From positions 372,001-436,000 of the forward strand of contig WPDH01000004.1 of NCBI GenBank assembly GCA_019137255.1: DNA of 64,000 nucleotides, read 5' to 3'. The notes beneath the pieces were generated by a model. That model worked only from the letters and a program-made list of their open reading frames with translations. It ran no database searches and was not told the origin of the DNA. Position numbers and translations under genes: made by a program. Numbering within the stretch: the first letter of the stretch is position 1; each line of letters starts with the position of its first letter. Positions 45,855 through 55,990 of the stretch are shown piece after piece. Source of the stretch: Corinectria fuckeliana (lineage: Eukaryota; Ascomycota; Sordariomycetes; Hypocreales; Nectriaceae).

Positions 45855-47645
45855 TCACACAGTGGCAAGGTATACGCGGCCTTCAAACGTCGCCAGCACT
45901 TGGCCTCTATTCTCTCCGGGGTAACTTGATAAAACTGAAACCAACGCCGCGTCAGACAAGCCCAGCTCCTGTGCACCCGGCCGTGTCCACGCCTTCTCCT
46001 CACTCGAGAAGTTGAGTACAACCACCGCCTTGCCACTTCCATGCTGTTCCTCCTTGACAAAAGTGTAAAAATCGCCATCCTCTAGTTGCAGCGCCCGGTA
46101 ATCTCCATACACCAGGAGGTCCGGGTGCTCGCGGCGGAAGTGCAACATCTTGCGCCAGAATGCCAAGACACTGGACGGGTCGTCTAGTTGGCTGGCCACG
46201 TTGATCTCGAAAGCCAACGGATGCGGCTTCATCCACGGCTCATTGACGTCCTTGCCAGCCTTTTCGGCCTCCGAGGAGAAGCCTCCAAACTTGGCCTGTC
46301 CATTCCAGGCTATCGGGATTCGCGAGTGGTCTCGGGCCAAGTGTTGCAGAGCAGTGAATGCTTTGTCAAGCTGCGCCGTGTCATCGCCACATCGATCCTT
46401 GACCAACTGCACAAAAAGATAGCTATCGATGTCGAGGTAGTTCTCGAGAGGGTACGTTTCTTTGGGTGCGTTGATCGTGCCAATCTCTTGGCCCTGGTAG
46501 ACATATTGGGTTCCGCTGAGGCAGCCTTGGAGTAAAGCCAGCATCTTTGCACCTGCAACCCGAAACTCCGGACGGTCGTCGGTGAACCTGGAAACAGAGC
46601 GAGCCTGATCGTGGTTCTCCATGAAAACCGTGGTCCAGGCGTCGGTGCCGTGGATAAGGCCTTGTGTCCGGCCGATGGCTTCTATGATGTCGCAAAGCGT
46701 ATAGTTCTTGAACGTCGTCTCGTATTTATGGGTGCGACCGAAGCCCACGTCAACCACGTCGAACTGGAAGACCATGTCCAGTTGTTTCGCCTCGGCACTC
46801 ACATAGCGCAAGACCCGAGCCATGTCTGGAGTGTTGGGGAGCTCTCCTACGGTGATGGCTCCGTACTTGGCCAGGATGGCGTTCATCTCGTCGAGAAGCT
46901 CATGCATCCGCGGGCCGTTGCGATACAACATGCCAGCCAGTTGGAAGGGCGCCTTGGGGTTCGCGATGGGGGCATCTGGAAAGTCGATGGGCTTGCTATA
47001 CATGTTGACTGTGTCGACCCGGAAGCCATCGACACCGCGCTCCAGCCAGAACTCCATCGCCGAGGCGTAGATGGCCTGGAGAGTCTCGGCGTTCTCCCAA
47101 TTGATGTCGGGCTGCTCCTTGGCAAACAGATGCAGGTAGTACTCGCCCGTGTGCTCATCCCATTCCCACACGCTGCCGCCGCCAAAGTTTCACCGCCAGT
47201 TGTTGGGCGGCAGTCGCTCTCCTCTGGGAGAACACTTGCCGGAGCGCCAGGCGTACCAGTCTCTCTTGGCGCTGTCCTTGCTAGCGGGAGACTCTTGGAA
47301 CCAGGCGTGCTTGTCCGAGGTGTGGTTGATGACCAGGTCCAGCATGACGCGGATTCCTCGGGCATGAGCCTCGCGGACGAGCGTCTCCATGTCCTGCAGC
47401 GTGCCGTAAGGCGCGTAGATGTCTTCGTAGTTGGCGATGTCGTAGCCCATGTCCACCTGCGGGCTGTCGTACATGGGGCAGATCCAGATGACATCGACGC
47501 CCAAGCTGGATATGTAGTCTAGCTTGGAGGTGATGCCGGGAAGGTCGCCCACGCCGTCGCCGTTGGAATCGCAAAACGACGGTGGGTAAATCTGGTAGAC
47601 GACGGCGTGTTTCCACCTGAGCTTGGTACGACTGCTGACAGTCAT
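45855..47645 (-). pseudogene. GH13 alpha-glucosidase (maltase type) interrupted by one in-frame TGA
   Basis: Encodes an intracellular-type maltase/oligo-1,6-glucosidase with no signal peptide: 597 codons in one frame from ATG at 47643-47645, broken only by TGA at 47190-47192 (codon 152). Before the stop: WKHAVVYQIYPPSFCDSNGDG, MGYDIANYEDI and LDLVINHTSD. After it: GVDGFRVDTVNMYSK (nucleophile Asp), AITVGELPN (acid/base Glu), FMENHDQARSVSR (third Asp) and the C-terminal beta-domain. The stop falls in the conserved PNNW-x-S-x-FGGS loop, where relatives have a serine; TCA to TGA is one base. As read, translation ends before the catalytic residues. Alternatives are a sequencing error, or removal of the codon with a 63-nt in-frame GT...CAG segment (GTGTTC...GGCAG), which would also delete the conserved loop. 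The rest of the frame shows no decay, so the lesion is recent or artefactual. Confidence 0.85.
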
Positions 47646-48827
47646 TGTGAATGGGGATGCGGGACAAATGGGTGCAGCGGTTGTCTTTCTGTCCTGAGGA
47701 GGACGAAGTGAAATTGAGGTGGGAATTGAAGTTGACCAAGTTATGTGACGACTACGCCCTTTCGTGTAGTTGAGTTGGCCAAAGCGGAAGCATCACGGAT
47801 CGTTCTTAAATCCCCAGGTCCGAAGAGGGGAAACAGATAACGGGCCATGCAAGTGTGTGTTGCCGTCGGACCGACATCTTACCCAGCGTTGCATGAGGCC
47901 TCGAGAAGGATGCAGAGTACCCGAAGCCAGCGGACACTCCGCCCGACGACCGCGGAGAATGCGGAATGCGCCCCTACGGTGAAAGCGATTGGGTCTGTGT
48001 CGGACCGACGTTGATTCTTCAATCGTAATTGGAGAGTTGTCGGGCCGAGACAAAGAAACGCCAAGCCGTCCGGGGATCTGAAGCGGGGGTTGGTTTGGAG
48101 TCGTCTTAGGTAAAGGCCAAAGTCTTACAAGGGAAGCATTGAGGCTTCTGCTTGATGACATCAACAAGACGGGATGGGCTGCTGCAACCAAGCAACTGGG
48201 GATCATCACCAGTCTCGGAGGCGCAGGGGATCGATCGAACGAGGACAAGTGGTCGGTCTGGCACAGCCTGAGAGGGTTGTCTTTGGAGGATTGTTGGATA
48301 AATAATTGAAGAAGGTGTCATCTGGGAATCACCTCGCTGATGTGAGCTCGGGGTAGCGGCGATCAGTGGCGAAATCTTTCTGTATGAGATGTTGCAGCTC
48401 AACTTATTGATCAGGCTGAAAGAACCCGGCCTTTTTTATTATTATCACAGGGCTCTATATGCTATGAGAGCATCGTGACTTCGTCATCTTGATTTCTAGA
48501 GCCCCAACGGAACTCCGCAACTCACAACTCGATCCCCATCATCCCTGTCGGCCCGACAAAAGCTCAACTCATCATCAGCTTGCCAGGGTTTCCCCAGATC
48601 CACAAACATTTGACGGTCGCCCGGCTCACATGGGGAACCATTTCGGAACCACAGAAATTCCCGTGTGGAAGGGACACCTTGTTACATGCAAATTTGATGT
48701 TTCCTGCTTTACCGAGTTGACCATACGTTTTACCTCAGGGATCCAAACGGATCTAGGAGAAGTCGAGATATATTTCTCGACTTAGCACGCGTGAATCTCT
48801 TGATAGATCGGGAAAATCCAAAGCACA
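47646..48827. other. Intergenic, no gene seen
   Basis: Upstream flank of the alpha-glucosidase. Overlapping short frames on both strands lack domain signs. Confidence 0.5.
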
Positions 48828-50514
48828 ATGGCTGACATGTCGAATGGCACTGGCAAGATTCATATCGGCCTTGAATACATAAATGTCGAGAACAGGATAA
48901 TAGAAACGGCGGATTTCGAGTATCTGCATAACATTGGGAAGGGTAGCTCGGGATACATTACCTAGGTTAGAAAGAAAGACACCCGACGAACCTACGCTGA
49001 AAAGAAAATCCGAACAGCCGAGCTTATTTGCCAGTCTGAAGCGGCACACACTCAACGTTCCCAGATCAACCATCCCGTCATCTCGGAGATGATGAACGGG
49101 AATCGCAGTATCCATGAAACGCCGGAGCGTGAGCACCGGAATCGCACTTCGCTCAAGACGAATTTAGGATGGCAGACTGGTGGACATTAAGGGTCTTCCT
49201 TAATAAGATGTTAATAAGGCTACCTGCATTCTTCGACGATGATTCCGATGAGATGAGCCGCAAGATCCTCAACCAACCCGTCCAGTTCCCCGAGGCCCTT
49301 CCCCTAGTTGCCAAGGACATTATAACCAAGCTTCTTGACAGAGGCCCCACGCAGCGTCTAGGGGCCTACGGAGGAGCCTCTGAAATTAAAGCCCATCTGT
49401 TCTTTGATTGAGTTGGTTAGCATAAGATCCTCCAGCGAGAGTATGAACCTGTTTTTGAACCCAACTGTGTCGCCGGGTGCTTCCAGGAATATAGTGAATA
49501 ATGCCCTTGATCAAGAGTAGCATGGATTTCCATACGACTGACCAGTCTTAACAAGGCCGAAGAGCAACACTGGAACTGACAATGCTTTGGGCTCGGAAAC
49601 CCGGGGAGAAACCGTTCAAGAAGATGATGGTTAGGAGCTAGTATGGGAAGAGGCTCCTTCGAAGGAGTTCCATTTCTACAATTGCATCACAGGGGCAAAT
49701 CAATCAGTCCGACTTGTGCATCCTTATGCGCCTGGCGATGCTGTGATCTACGATAGTGTTGATCCCGCTGTCCCCAGTCGAAGCCAGAATCAAGACACAC
49801 TTGAGGCGGTTATACAAGCCAGACATGATCATATTGTCTCACAACTATTGGAGTATGGCGTGGACTTGAATATATCGATCTTTGGCACCAATCGAATAAG
49901 CCCACTGCAATGGGCTGCAGAGCACGAAGACGTCGGTCTGGTGAGACCTTTCCTCGATAAGGGCGCTAATGCGAATTTCCCAAGATTTCGCTGTGCGCCA
50001 CAAACATGAAAGAGAGCCCGCATTTAACAAGGCCGTGGAGAAAGGGAATCAGGAACTTACCGAGGCCCTGGCGCGGAAAACTGACCGGGTGGCCTTAACG
50101 AGAGCTCTAGCACTCGCCGTAGATCGACGGGATATTGCGATGGTCGGACTCCTGCCGATAATCGGCGTCCGCTGCGATTTCGAAGAAGCGGATCGGCCTC
50201 GTCCTCAACATCCCCTTGACAACGGCTGCTTCTTCCATGACATATCGGAACCGGAAGAGTTCATATTCCCACTCGCCCGGGCAGTTAAACAGGGTAACGT
50301 GGACCTGGCTCGGTTACTACTCTCGCACGGCGCGGATGCTAAAGTCGGCTACTATAACCTAAGTTGGAAGCTGATTGAGATGAACCAAGGATGGGAGCGG
50401 GTCCTGTTTCCATGTGGTAGTGTTGTCGAGTTAGCTACGCAGTCAAGACAACCGGAATTGGCCCAATTGTTGCTCGCCGGCGGCACAGACATCTATCTGC
50501 CTTATGCAACCTAG
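48828..50514 (+). pseudogene. Decayed AGC-type protein kinase / ankyrin-repeat fusion
   Basis: The start MADMSNGTGK leads to a kinase glycine loop (IGKGSSGY), then TAG at 48963-48965, then VRKKDTRRTYAEKKIRTAEL, the typical YPK/AGC N-lobe with its lysine strand. Most of the catalytic core is missing. The frame resumes at 49180-49410 with the C-lobe (FFDDDSDEMSRKILNQPVQF, LLDRGPTQRLGAYGG, EIKAHLFF). A linker near 49630-49680 reads DDG, TAG, ELVWEEAPSKEFHFYN. Ankyrin-like repeats follow: LEAVIQARHDHIVSQLLEYG, ISPLQWAAEHEDVGLVRPFL, then after a frameshift near 49980 FPLARAVKQGNVDLARLLLS and PELAQLLLAGG. The two named stops fit CAG and TGG turned into TAG. The active site is deleted, so no kinase activity is expected. 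Confidence 0.72.
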
Positions 50515-50856
50515 CTAGCCGGTGGCGGCTCAAGGCACAGCTGAGAGCCGGGGTTCAGATCATCACCCAGTTTTAATGCCCGCATCAAGACTATCGATAC
50601 ATGACGCAGGGGGTTCTCCAATCAGCACAAGAAAAGAATCGGTGGCGTCAGGCAAGTTAAATTGCGTCGGAAGCTACGGAGTCCTGTACTCTAGAGAAGA
50701 CTAGCGAGCCCATCCAACCCCGTTGCAATAAAAGACGCCGTCATTGTCGTTTTATGTGTATCTTTTGTTGCTAACGCACACAATCATCCCTCTCGTTCAG
50801 AGAATTATACTCCTTTCTTCAACCGCAAGCTATTGTTTGTCACTTGTTACGCCAAA

Positions 50857-51765
50857 ATGATTACAGTCAACACCAAGACTTTCGTAGCCGTACTGGCGGG
50901 TCTCAGCGTGACAGGCGTTCATGCTGGTCCCTGTAAACCCATCGCCTCTCAAACCAACGACGCAACAGTCACTTCGACAACTGAGTCGGCGTCCTTCACT
51001 CTTACCTCGTCTGCCACTTCTACAACCGAGTTGACCTCTACCGACACAAGTGAGACTACGTCGACGGCTCTCACCACGACCGAGACTGAATCAGCGACTT
51101 CCCCCACTGCCACTGCAGCATCAACTTCCATCCCGGCAAGCTGTTCCGCGCCCCCTTCGTGTGGGAACCAGGGTTTCGATTGGGCCTACTACAGCAACCC
51201 AGCGCGCAACACCGACACCACCTACTCTACCTTCCATCCCGACTCATTCAAGGACGTCCGCCCCAGTTACGTCGGCACCACATCCTATGTTGGCGGCCTT
51301 TACCAGTCAAGTCCTCAGGGAACATCGGGTTCCATCTACGGCTCCACGACAGACCTCAACCTCGACTTCTTCGCCCTGAACCACCACGCCTATCTCTACG
51401 CCTGCGAGGCGGGCACCTACCGCATCAACATCCCCTACGCCAACGACGCCGTTTACCTCTGGATCGGGGCCAAGGCCTACGCTGGCTGGACCGACGAGAA
51501 CGCCGATGCCAAGGCCCGGTACAACCAGCCCGATCACATTGCCGGCCGAGCCAGCTTCAGCTTCAACCTGCCTGCCAACGTGTACACGCCGATTCGCTTC
51601 GTTTACGGCCAGGCACAGTATGGTGGCGGATTTCGGTTTGAGGTCACCACCCCGTCCGGTCAGGTCATTGTTAGCAACGACGTAACCTCCAGCCCATACG
51701 TAGTGCGATACTCATGCGATAGAGTCACAGCGCCGCAGTATTCTCGGTTTGGAACGGAACTTTAG
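50857..51765 (+). CDS. Secreted GLEYA-domain adhesin-like protein
   Basis: A 302-residue secreted protein from the ATG at 50857-50859. The signal peptide is TKTFVAVLAGLSVTGVHA. A Ser/Thr-rich stalk (about residues 35-95, many TSTT/TTE repeats) would be heavily O-glycosylated. The C-terminal domain has the GLEYA/PA14-like pattern: GFDWAYYSNP, YLYACEAGTYRINIPYANDAVYLWIG, WTDENADAKARY, FVYGQAQYGGGFRFEVTTPSG. In yeasts such domains bind glycans on surfaces. No C-terminal GPI-signal hydrophobic tail is seen, so it is either released or held by other means. The residues that coordinate calcium in relatives (DD after the YANDA strand) are not obvious. Single exon. Confidence 0.87.
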   Translation: MITVNTKTFVAVLAGLSVTGVHAGPCKPIASQTNDATVTSTTESASFTLTSSATSTTELTSTDTSETTSTALTTTETESATSPTATAASTSIPASCSAPPSCGNQGFDWAYYSNPARNTDTTYSTFHPDSFKDVRPSYVGTTSYVGGLYQSSPQGTSGSIYGSTTDLNLDFFALNHHAYLYACEAGTYRINIPYANDAVYLWIGAKAYAGWTDENADAKARYNQPDHIAGRASFSFNLPANVYTPIRFVYGQAQYGGGFRFEVTTPSGQVIVSNDVTSSPYVVRYSCDRVTAPQYSRFGTEL

Positions 51766-52045
51766 GTGAATTTAAAAAAAGATGTGCTAAGAGCCAGTGA
51801 CGGACTGCCAGCTAGAAGCTGAGTGCTTGTTGCACTACTTTATTAATTAATGTAAGGTCCTGTATCTATAATAGGTGTAGATATGAAAAATCGGGGTTGG
51901 ACATAGTCAGCTTCCAATAGCCTTCAACGGCCTCCAGAAATTAGCTTCGCAAACAAGCTTCGAGATAAAGAAAGGAATGTAAAACTACTGCTGCAGTGCT
52001 TCGTATTAGCAATTCTAGGGGTGATTTGAGGCTTCCGAAGCCTCA
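51766..52045. other. Short intergenic spacer between convergent genes
   Basis: AT-rich, with TTTATTAATTAA near 51839. It probably holds the 3' ends of both genes. Confidence 0.45.
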
Positions 52046-53363
52046 CTAATTCCACCTATCGGCGAGAGCTCCCCCCGGAAGGAATGCCTGTATAGCACCA
52101 TTCTCTTTATGATATAGTCGCAGGTACAAGCAAATAGAAGGACATTCCACTCTAGCCCTAAGTTCAATCCACCATATACTGCGACTTGCTTTGCGGCACC
52201 ATAGATAAAGCAACAATAGCGCTGCAGGGTCCCTTTTCCGGAGCAAGTCTTTGAAAGGGCCATGGATACTCCGCATGAAGATTTGAGTCTGACCTGTTGT
52301 GACCTCGCTTTCCGGGAGGTCCAGGTACTGGGATACCGCGTGGGCGGCATGGAAATACGGATTGGTTCCCGCCGTAGATGAGTCTTTGAGGTTACACACA
52401 GCAGCCAAGGCCCTTGGTATACCATCTATGCCTCCCTCTGGCAATGGTGAATGCATATGAGCAAAGGTCGGCGCCATGACGCGGAAAAGGCTGTCCGGTC
52501 GCAGCGGGTTAACTATGTGCCACAATGACATTTTACCCTTGCTCATACGCAACCAGTCCAAGTCGGAGGAGTCGGAGGACTTTAGAGGCCACGCTTGTTC
52601 CGGTGTACATGCATCGGGAGACGAGAAGGTTAAGATAACCAGAGCAGCCGCAGTACCCCAGATTGGATCCTTATCTTTCGCTCCAATAGGTTCCCTCAGC
52701 CGCTTGTTCAAGAGAACTGTGCTTTGATACCAGTGATAACACTCTTCTAGAGTGCGACGAAAGCCTAAGGAGCCATTCAGATGGCGGTCATATGTAAGCG
52801 CCACAGCTAGAGAGGCGTGCATTAAGAAAGGGTACTGCAAACCATATGTTAGCAGAGCTCAGGCCCATTATGGATATCCGGCTTTCATTCTGTCTGATGG
52901 GACAGAATTGATATGATAAACTTACAGCGAATGCCAGTTTCAGGAGCTCGCGATTGACTTGTATCATATTAGGGTCGTCTGGGGTAATGAGACTTCGTCC
53001 AAGATACCGGGTTATAAAATCTTGGCACTTTGCGTTCAACTGATAGGATGTCGATGCGTCAGATGTCCAGACAGCATTTGTGAGAGGGGGCTGAAGCTCT
53101 GCTTTTCCTCCATCGACGACGGGCTGGAGGTCGGGGATGTTGGACATGAAGTTGCACAATACCCCGAATGAACTACATCTCTTGCACTGTGGTTTGCCTT
53201 CATCGCACTAGTAGGCCAAGGAACTTCGGTCAGCCAAGCACTAGATTATTGAAAGCCGAGGGCCGCCCACCTTGAGTTTTCGAAGCTTGCAATTTCGGCA
53301 GCCAAATCTCGACCTCCGCAGAGTCCTACCCTCCCGCACCTCTCGTGGACAAGGCGAAGCCAT
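52046..53363 (-). CDS. Zn2Cys6 transcription factor (sterol/UPC2-like architecture)
   Basis: Regulator of 387 residues assembled from exons 53271-53363, 52926-53207 and 52834-52046. The first exon carries a basic N-terminus and GCRNCKLRKLK; the second opens with CDEGKPQCKRCSSFGVLC, so the intron 53208-53270 (donor GTGGGC, acceptor CTAG) divides the zinc cluster, a common position in this family. The C-terminal part starts YPFLMHASLAVALTYDRHL and is all-helical, resembling the C-terminal ligand-binding region of the UPC2/ECM22-like group. The six cysteines have 2-6-5-2-6 spacing. It is divergent from the reductase at 53836 with 472 nt between ATGs, so local regulation of that gene is plausible. 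The unusual donor lowers certainty of the 5' end slightly. Confidence 0.85.
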
Positions 53364-53835
53364 GCTAGGTTAGTTATTCGATGCCTTGCGCAGCTTGGCG
53401 GTGAGGGATTTTCCCGAGTTCGATGGGAATTCAATGCCGGAGGGATCCGGAACAGGTGGAGGCGGTCATGATCCCCCAAACGACACGAAGTAGTTTCACA
53501 TCGCCACAGGCACGCATAGGCTAACCCTCGTTCGGATATTCCACCTTTCACGCTAGCTGTTCCTCGGGTGCAGAAGTCTCTGATTGGCTGCGAGTTCTGC
53601 CCTGAAGCCGTCCGCCATCTACTATGTATAATCAACACGAGATCGCGTTGGACGGGCGCATCATCGCACCAAAGAACAATTAATTTGGAATGATGGCTTA
53701 ATGTATAAGAAGGAGGGTATTCCTCGATATCCTACGAAGAAAGGCCACTGTCAATGGCATCCGAAGTATAAAACTTTAGCTTGAATACCAGACTCGCCTC
53801 GAAAGCCTTTAAGCTCCTCTTACAAGCAGTCCAGA
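53364..53835. promoter_or_regulatory. Divergent promoter region (Zn2Cys6 regulator / reductase)
   Basis: 472 nt between two outward-facing ATGs. TATAAAA at 53767-53773 lies about 65 nt before the reductase start. No gene inside. Confidence 0.5.
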
Positions 53836-55008
53836 ATGGCCACCCACCTCGCCGCCGTCTCCCTCGCAAAAGGTGAGCCCTTCGAGCTCCAAACCCGCCC
53901 CACGCCGAAACCAGGCCCAGACGAGCTCCTCATCGAGGTCAAATCCGTAGCCCTCAACCCGGCAGACGGCTACATGCGTGATCAAGGCCTCTTCATACCC
54001 GCCTACCCCACGGTCATCGGCTTCGACATCTCGGGGCTAGTCCTCGAGGTCGGCGACAACGTCCCCGTCGGTGCTACCGATGAAGGTCCGGGCCCCTTTT
54101 ACAGACCGGGCATCACCCGCGTCGCCGCCTACGCCGCCTCCTTCTGGAAGTCCTGCAACCCTGACTACGGCGCCTTTCAGGAGCGGTGCCTCGTCCCCTG
54201 GCAGCACGCCGTGCCTCTTCCGGATGAGGGTATTTCTTGGAACCAAGCGGCGACCTTGCCCGTCGCCGTTGAGGTGCCCCTTAACGCGTGGGATGTCATG
54301 GGGATTTCGCGGGTGGGAGAAGCCACCGCTTCTTCTGCCGTCTCCGCTGTCCCCGTCGGCACCGATACCAGCGGAAGAACTCGGGAAAATAAGAAGCAAA
54401 AGAGAGACGCCCTATTGATCTGGGGCGCTTCTTCTAGCGTGGGCACGATGGGCGTGCAAACCGCCCGGCTGCTGCGGGAAGATCGCGGCTCTTCTTTCGC
54501 CGCCGTGTACGCCACGGCGGGTGCGACGAATCGGGAGTACGTAGGTTCCCTAGGCGCGGATCGCGTCTTCGATTACAAAGAGCCGCAGGTTGTGGATGCG
54601 ATTGTTTCGGCGGCCAGAGCGGACGGCCTAGTGATTCGGCACTGCTTTCTTGCCACGGGGCAGCTGGCGCCGTGCCAGGCCGTGCTTAAGGCTTTCTTCG
54701 GGGATGATCAAGGGAGAGAGAACCAGAAGGCGAAGATCGGGTCGGCGCCGATTATTCCTCTAGATGCGGAGGGAGTGAACGGGGTGGAAACCATCTTTGT
54801 GCTGCCGTCGACGGACGACGGGGAGAGGTTGGCTCAGTTCCGATATTGGATGGGGACGTGGCTGAGGGAGAACCTGGCCAACGGGACCATCAGGCCGAGT
54901 CCGGACCCGAGGGTCGTGGGAAAGGGTTTGGGGGCTATTAATGCTGGGTTGGATGTGCTACTCCAGGGGGTGAGTTGTACGAAGTTGGTTGTTGAGGTTG
55001 CAGAGTGA
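53836..55008 (+). CDS. Medium-chain reductase, trans-enoyl-reductase/quinone-oxidoreductase-like
   Basis: NADPH-dependent reductase of 390 residues, single exon, without zinc-ligand cysteines. N-terminal GroES-like fold: KPGPDELLIEVKSVALNPADGYMRDQG and VIGFDISGLVLEVG. Rossmann motif: IWGASSSVGTMGVQTARLL. Then GADRVFDYKEP, and a C-terminal LVVEVAE. This layout is shared by stand-alone enoyl reductases that partner polyketide synthases and by fungal toxin-biosynthesis dehydrogenases of the same superfamily, but no synthase is in the window. The divergent Zn2Cys6 gene may control it. The insertion between the two domains (TSGRTRENKKQK) is charged and probably a surface loop. Confidence 0.9.
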   Translation: MATHLAAVSLAKGEPFELQTRPTPKPGPDELLIEVKSVALNPADGYMRDQGLFIPAYPTVIGFDISGLVLEVGDNVPVGATDEGPGPFYRPGITRVAAYAASFWKSCNPDYGAFQERCLVPWQHAVPLPDEGISWNQAATLPVAVEVPLNAWDVMGISRVGEATASSAVSAVPVGTDTSGRTRENKKQKRDALLIWGASSSVGTMGVQTARLLREDRGSSFAAVYATAGATNREYVGSLGADRVFDYKEPQVVDAIVSAARADGLVIRHCFLATGQLAPCQAVLKAFFGDDQGRENQKAKIGSAPIIPLDAEGVNGVETIFVLPSTDDGERLAQFRYWMGTWLRENLANGTIRPSPDPRVVGKGLGAINAGLDVLLQGVSCTKLVVEVAE

Positions 55009-55562
55009 GAGTTTCTGGGAGGCTGACACCAGGTACTTGATGCAAAGGATTGGCACATGTGTGTAGATAAGAAGATGTGATATCCTCCGATGCACCGTCA
55101 CTCTCTTCCGTACCATATAAGAACATGCCGCCTGCAGATCCCGAGGTTTACCATATTTTAGAGTGGCCGAACGGCACGCGTGAGATTTGTCCAGGCTCAT
55201 TATCAGGTTATCCTTGCACTTACAATATTAGCCAGACGTTAAACGATGACACAGTATAGTCTGAATAGCAGTTCTAAATGACATCCCCCTAGGCCTATTC
55301 CACCCCTAGGGCGTTGAACTCGTTTCCGGGCAGAATTGAGAATGGGGGTTTACCGATACGACACAATGAATGTGGAAGAAATCCGGATGTAGACGGGCCA
55401 TCGGCGAACGCAAAACCCAGAAAATGGCTAGACCCAGGCGTAAGATATGATGTCTATTACTTTCTAGCGAAGGGACACCATATCTACTGAAAAACATAAG
55501 CCAAATACGACTCTGCTGTAAGAAATTGCAACAAACATGACTGGCTTCCTTCGCGACTCCCA
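55009..55562. other. Intergenic, no gene seen
   Basis: 3' flank of the reductase. A 60-codon frame at 55077-55259 is unconvincing. Confidence 0.45.
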
Positions 55563-55990
55563 TTATCTGGCACACCGCAACACGCTCGCCAGTACGGATT
55601 GCAACTCTTGCGCAAAGGCACCCTTTCCCTGCTTTTGCGACGTCTCTTGCTTCCTCTTCCGGTTCTGTCCGCTCGGGCTAATAGGGCTAAGGTGCTGACG
55701 TCCGTGGAACTTTGGCCGCTTAAAGTCCACAATCATGGGAGTGCCGCTGTATGTGTCGTGCAATAAATTGCGCGGCTCCGCGCCGTAAAGGAGGACGCCC
55801 TGTTTGTGCAACTCCATGAAATGCTACTGCTGTCGCGTTGACGACTCCTTCCTTGACCTGTTTGACGCAGTCGAACAAAGGCTGCCCACCCCAGCTGAGA
55901 AACCTGAGGTGCACAAACACACCACCGTCGTAATAGCATAGGAGGATCAGATTTACCCTATTGACGTAGACAGGGATGCGCCTCCCCTAA
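55563..55990 (-). pseudogene. Relic of a protein-kinase-like fold gene
   Basis: The last part reads MELHKQGVLLYGAEPRNLLH, TPMIVDFKRPKF and SPSGQNRKRKQET, the C-lobe of a fungal kinase-like family that normally has an H-x-D-x-x-x-x-N catalytic loop and a DFE-like strand. The HGD of the family is here YGA, so the catalytic Asp is lost. Upstream, in another frame, GGVFVHLRFLSWGGQPLF and VKEGVVNATAVAF continue the same protein, so a frameshift lies near 55815. The N-lobe is not found. These genes are often found as worn copies in ascomycete accessory regions. Confidence 0.62.

Noticed and set aside
47184..47210. A 21-nt GTGAAA...GGCAG segment spanning the TGA as an intron
   Set aside because: Too short for a spliceosomal intron.
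46611..47522. A 303-codon plus-strand frame opposite the alpha-glucosidase
   Set aside because: Mirror frame of a GC-rich coding region, no domain, while the minus strand carries clear GH13 motifs.
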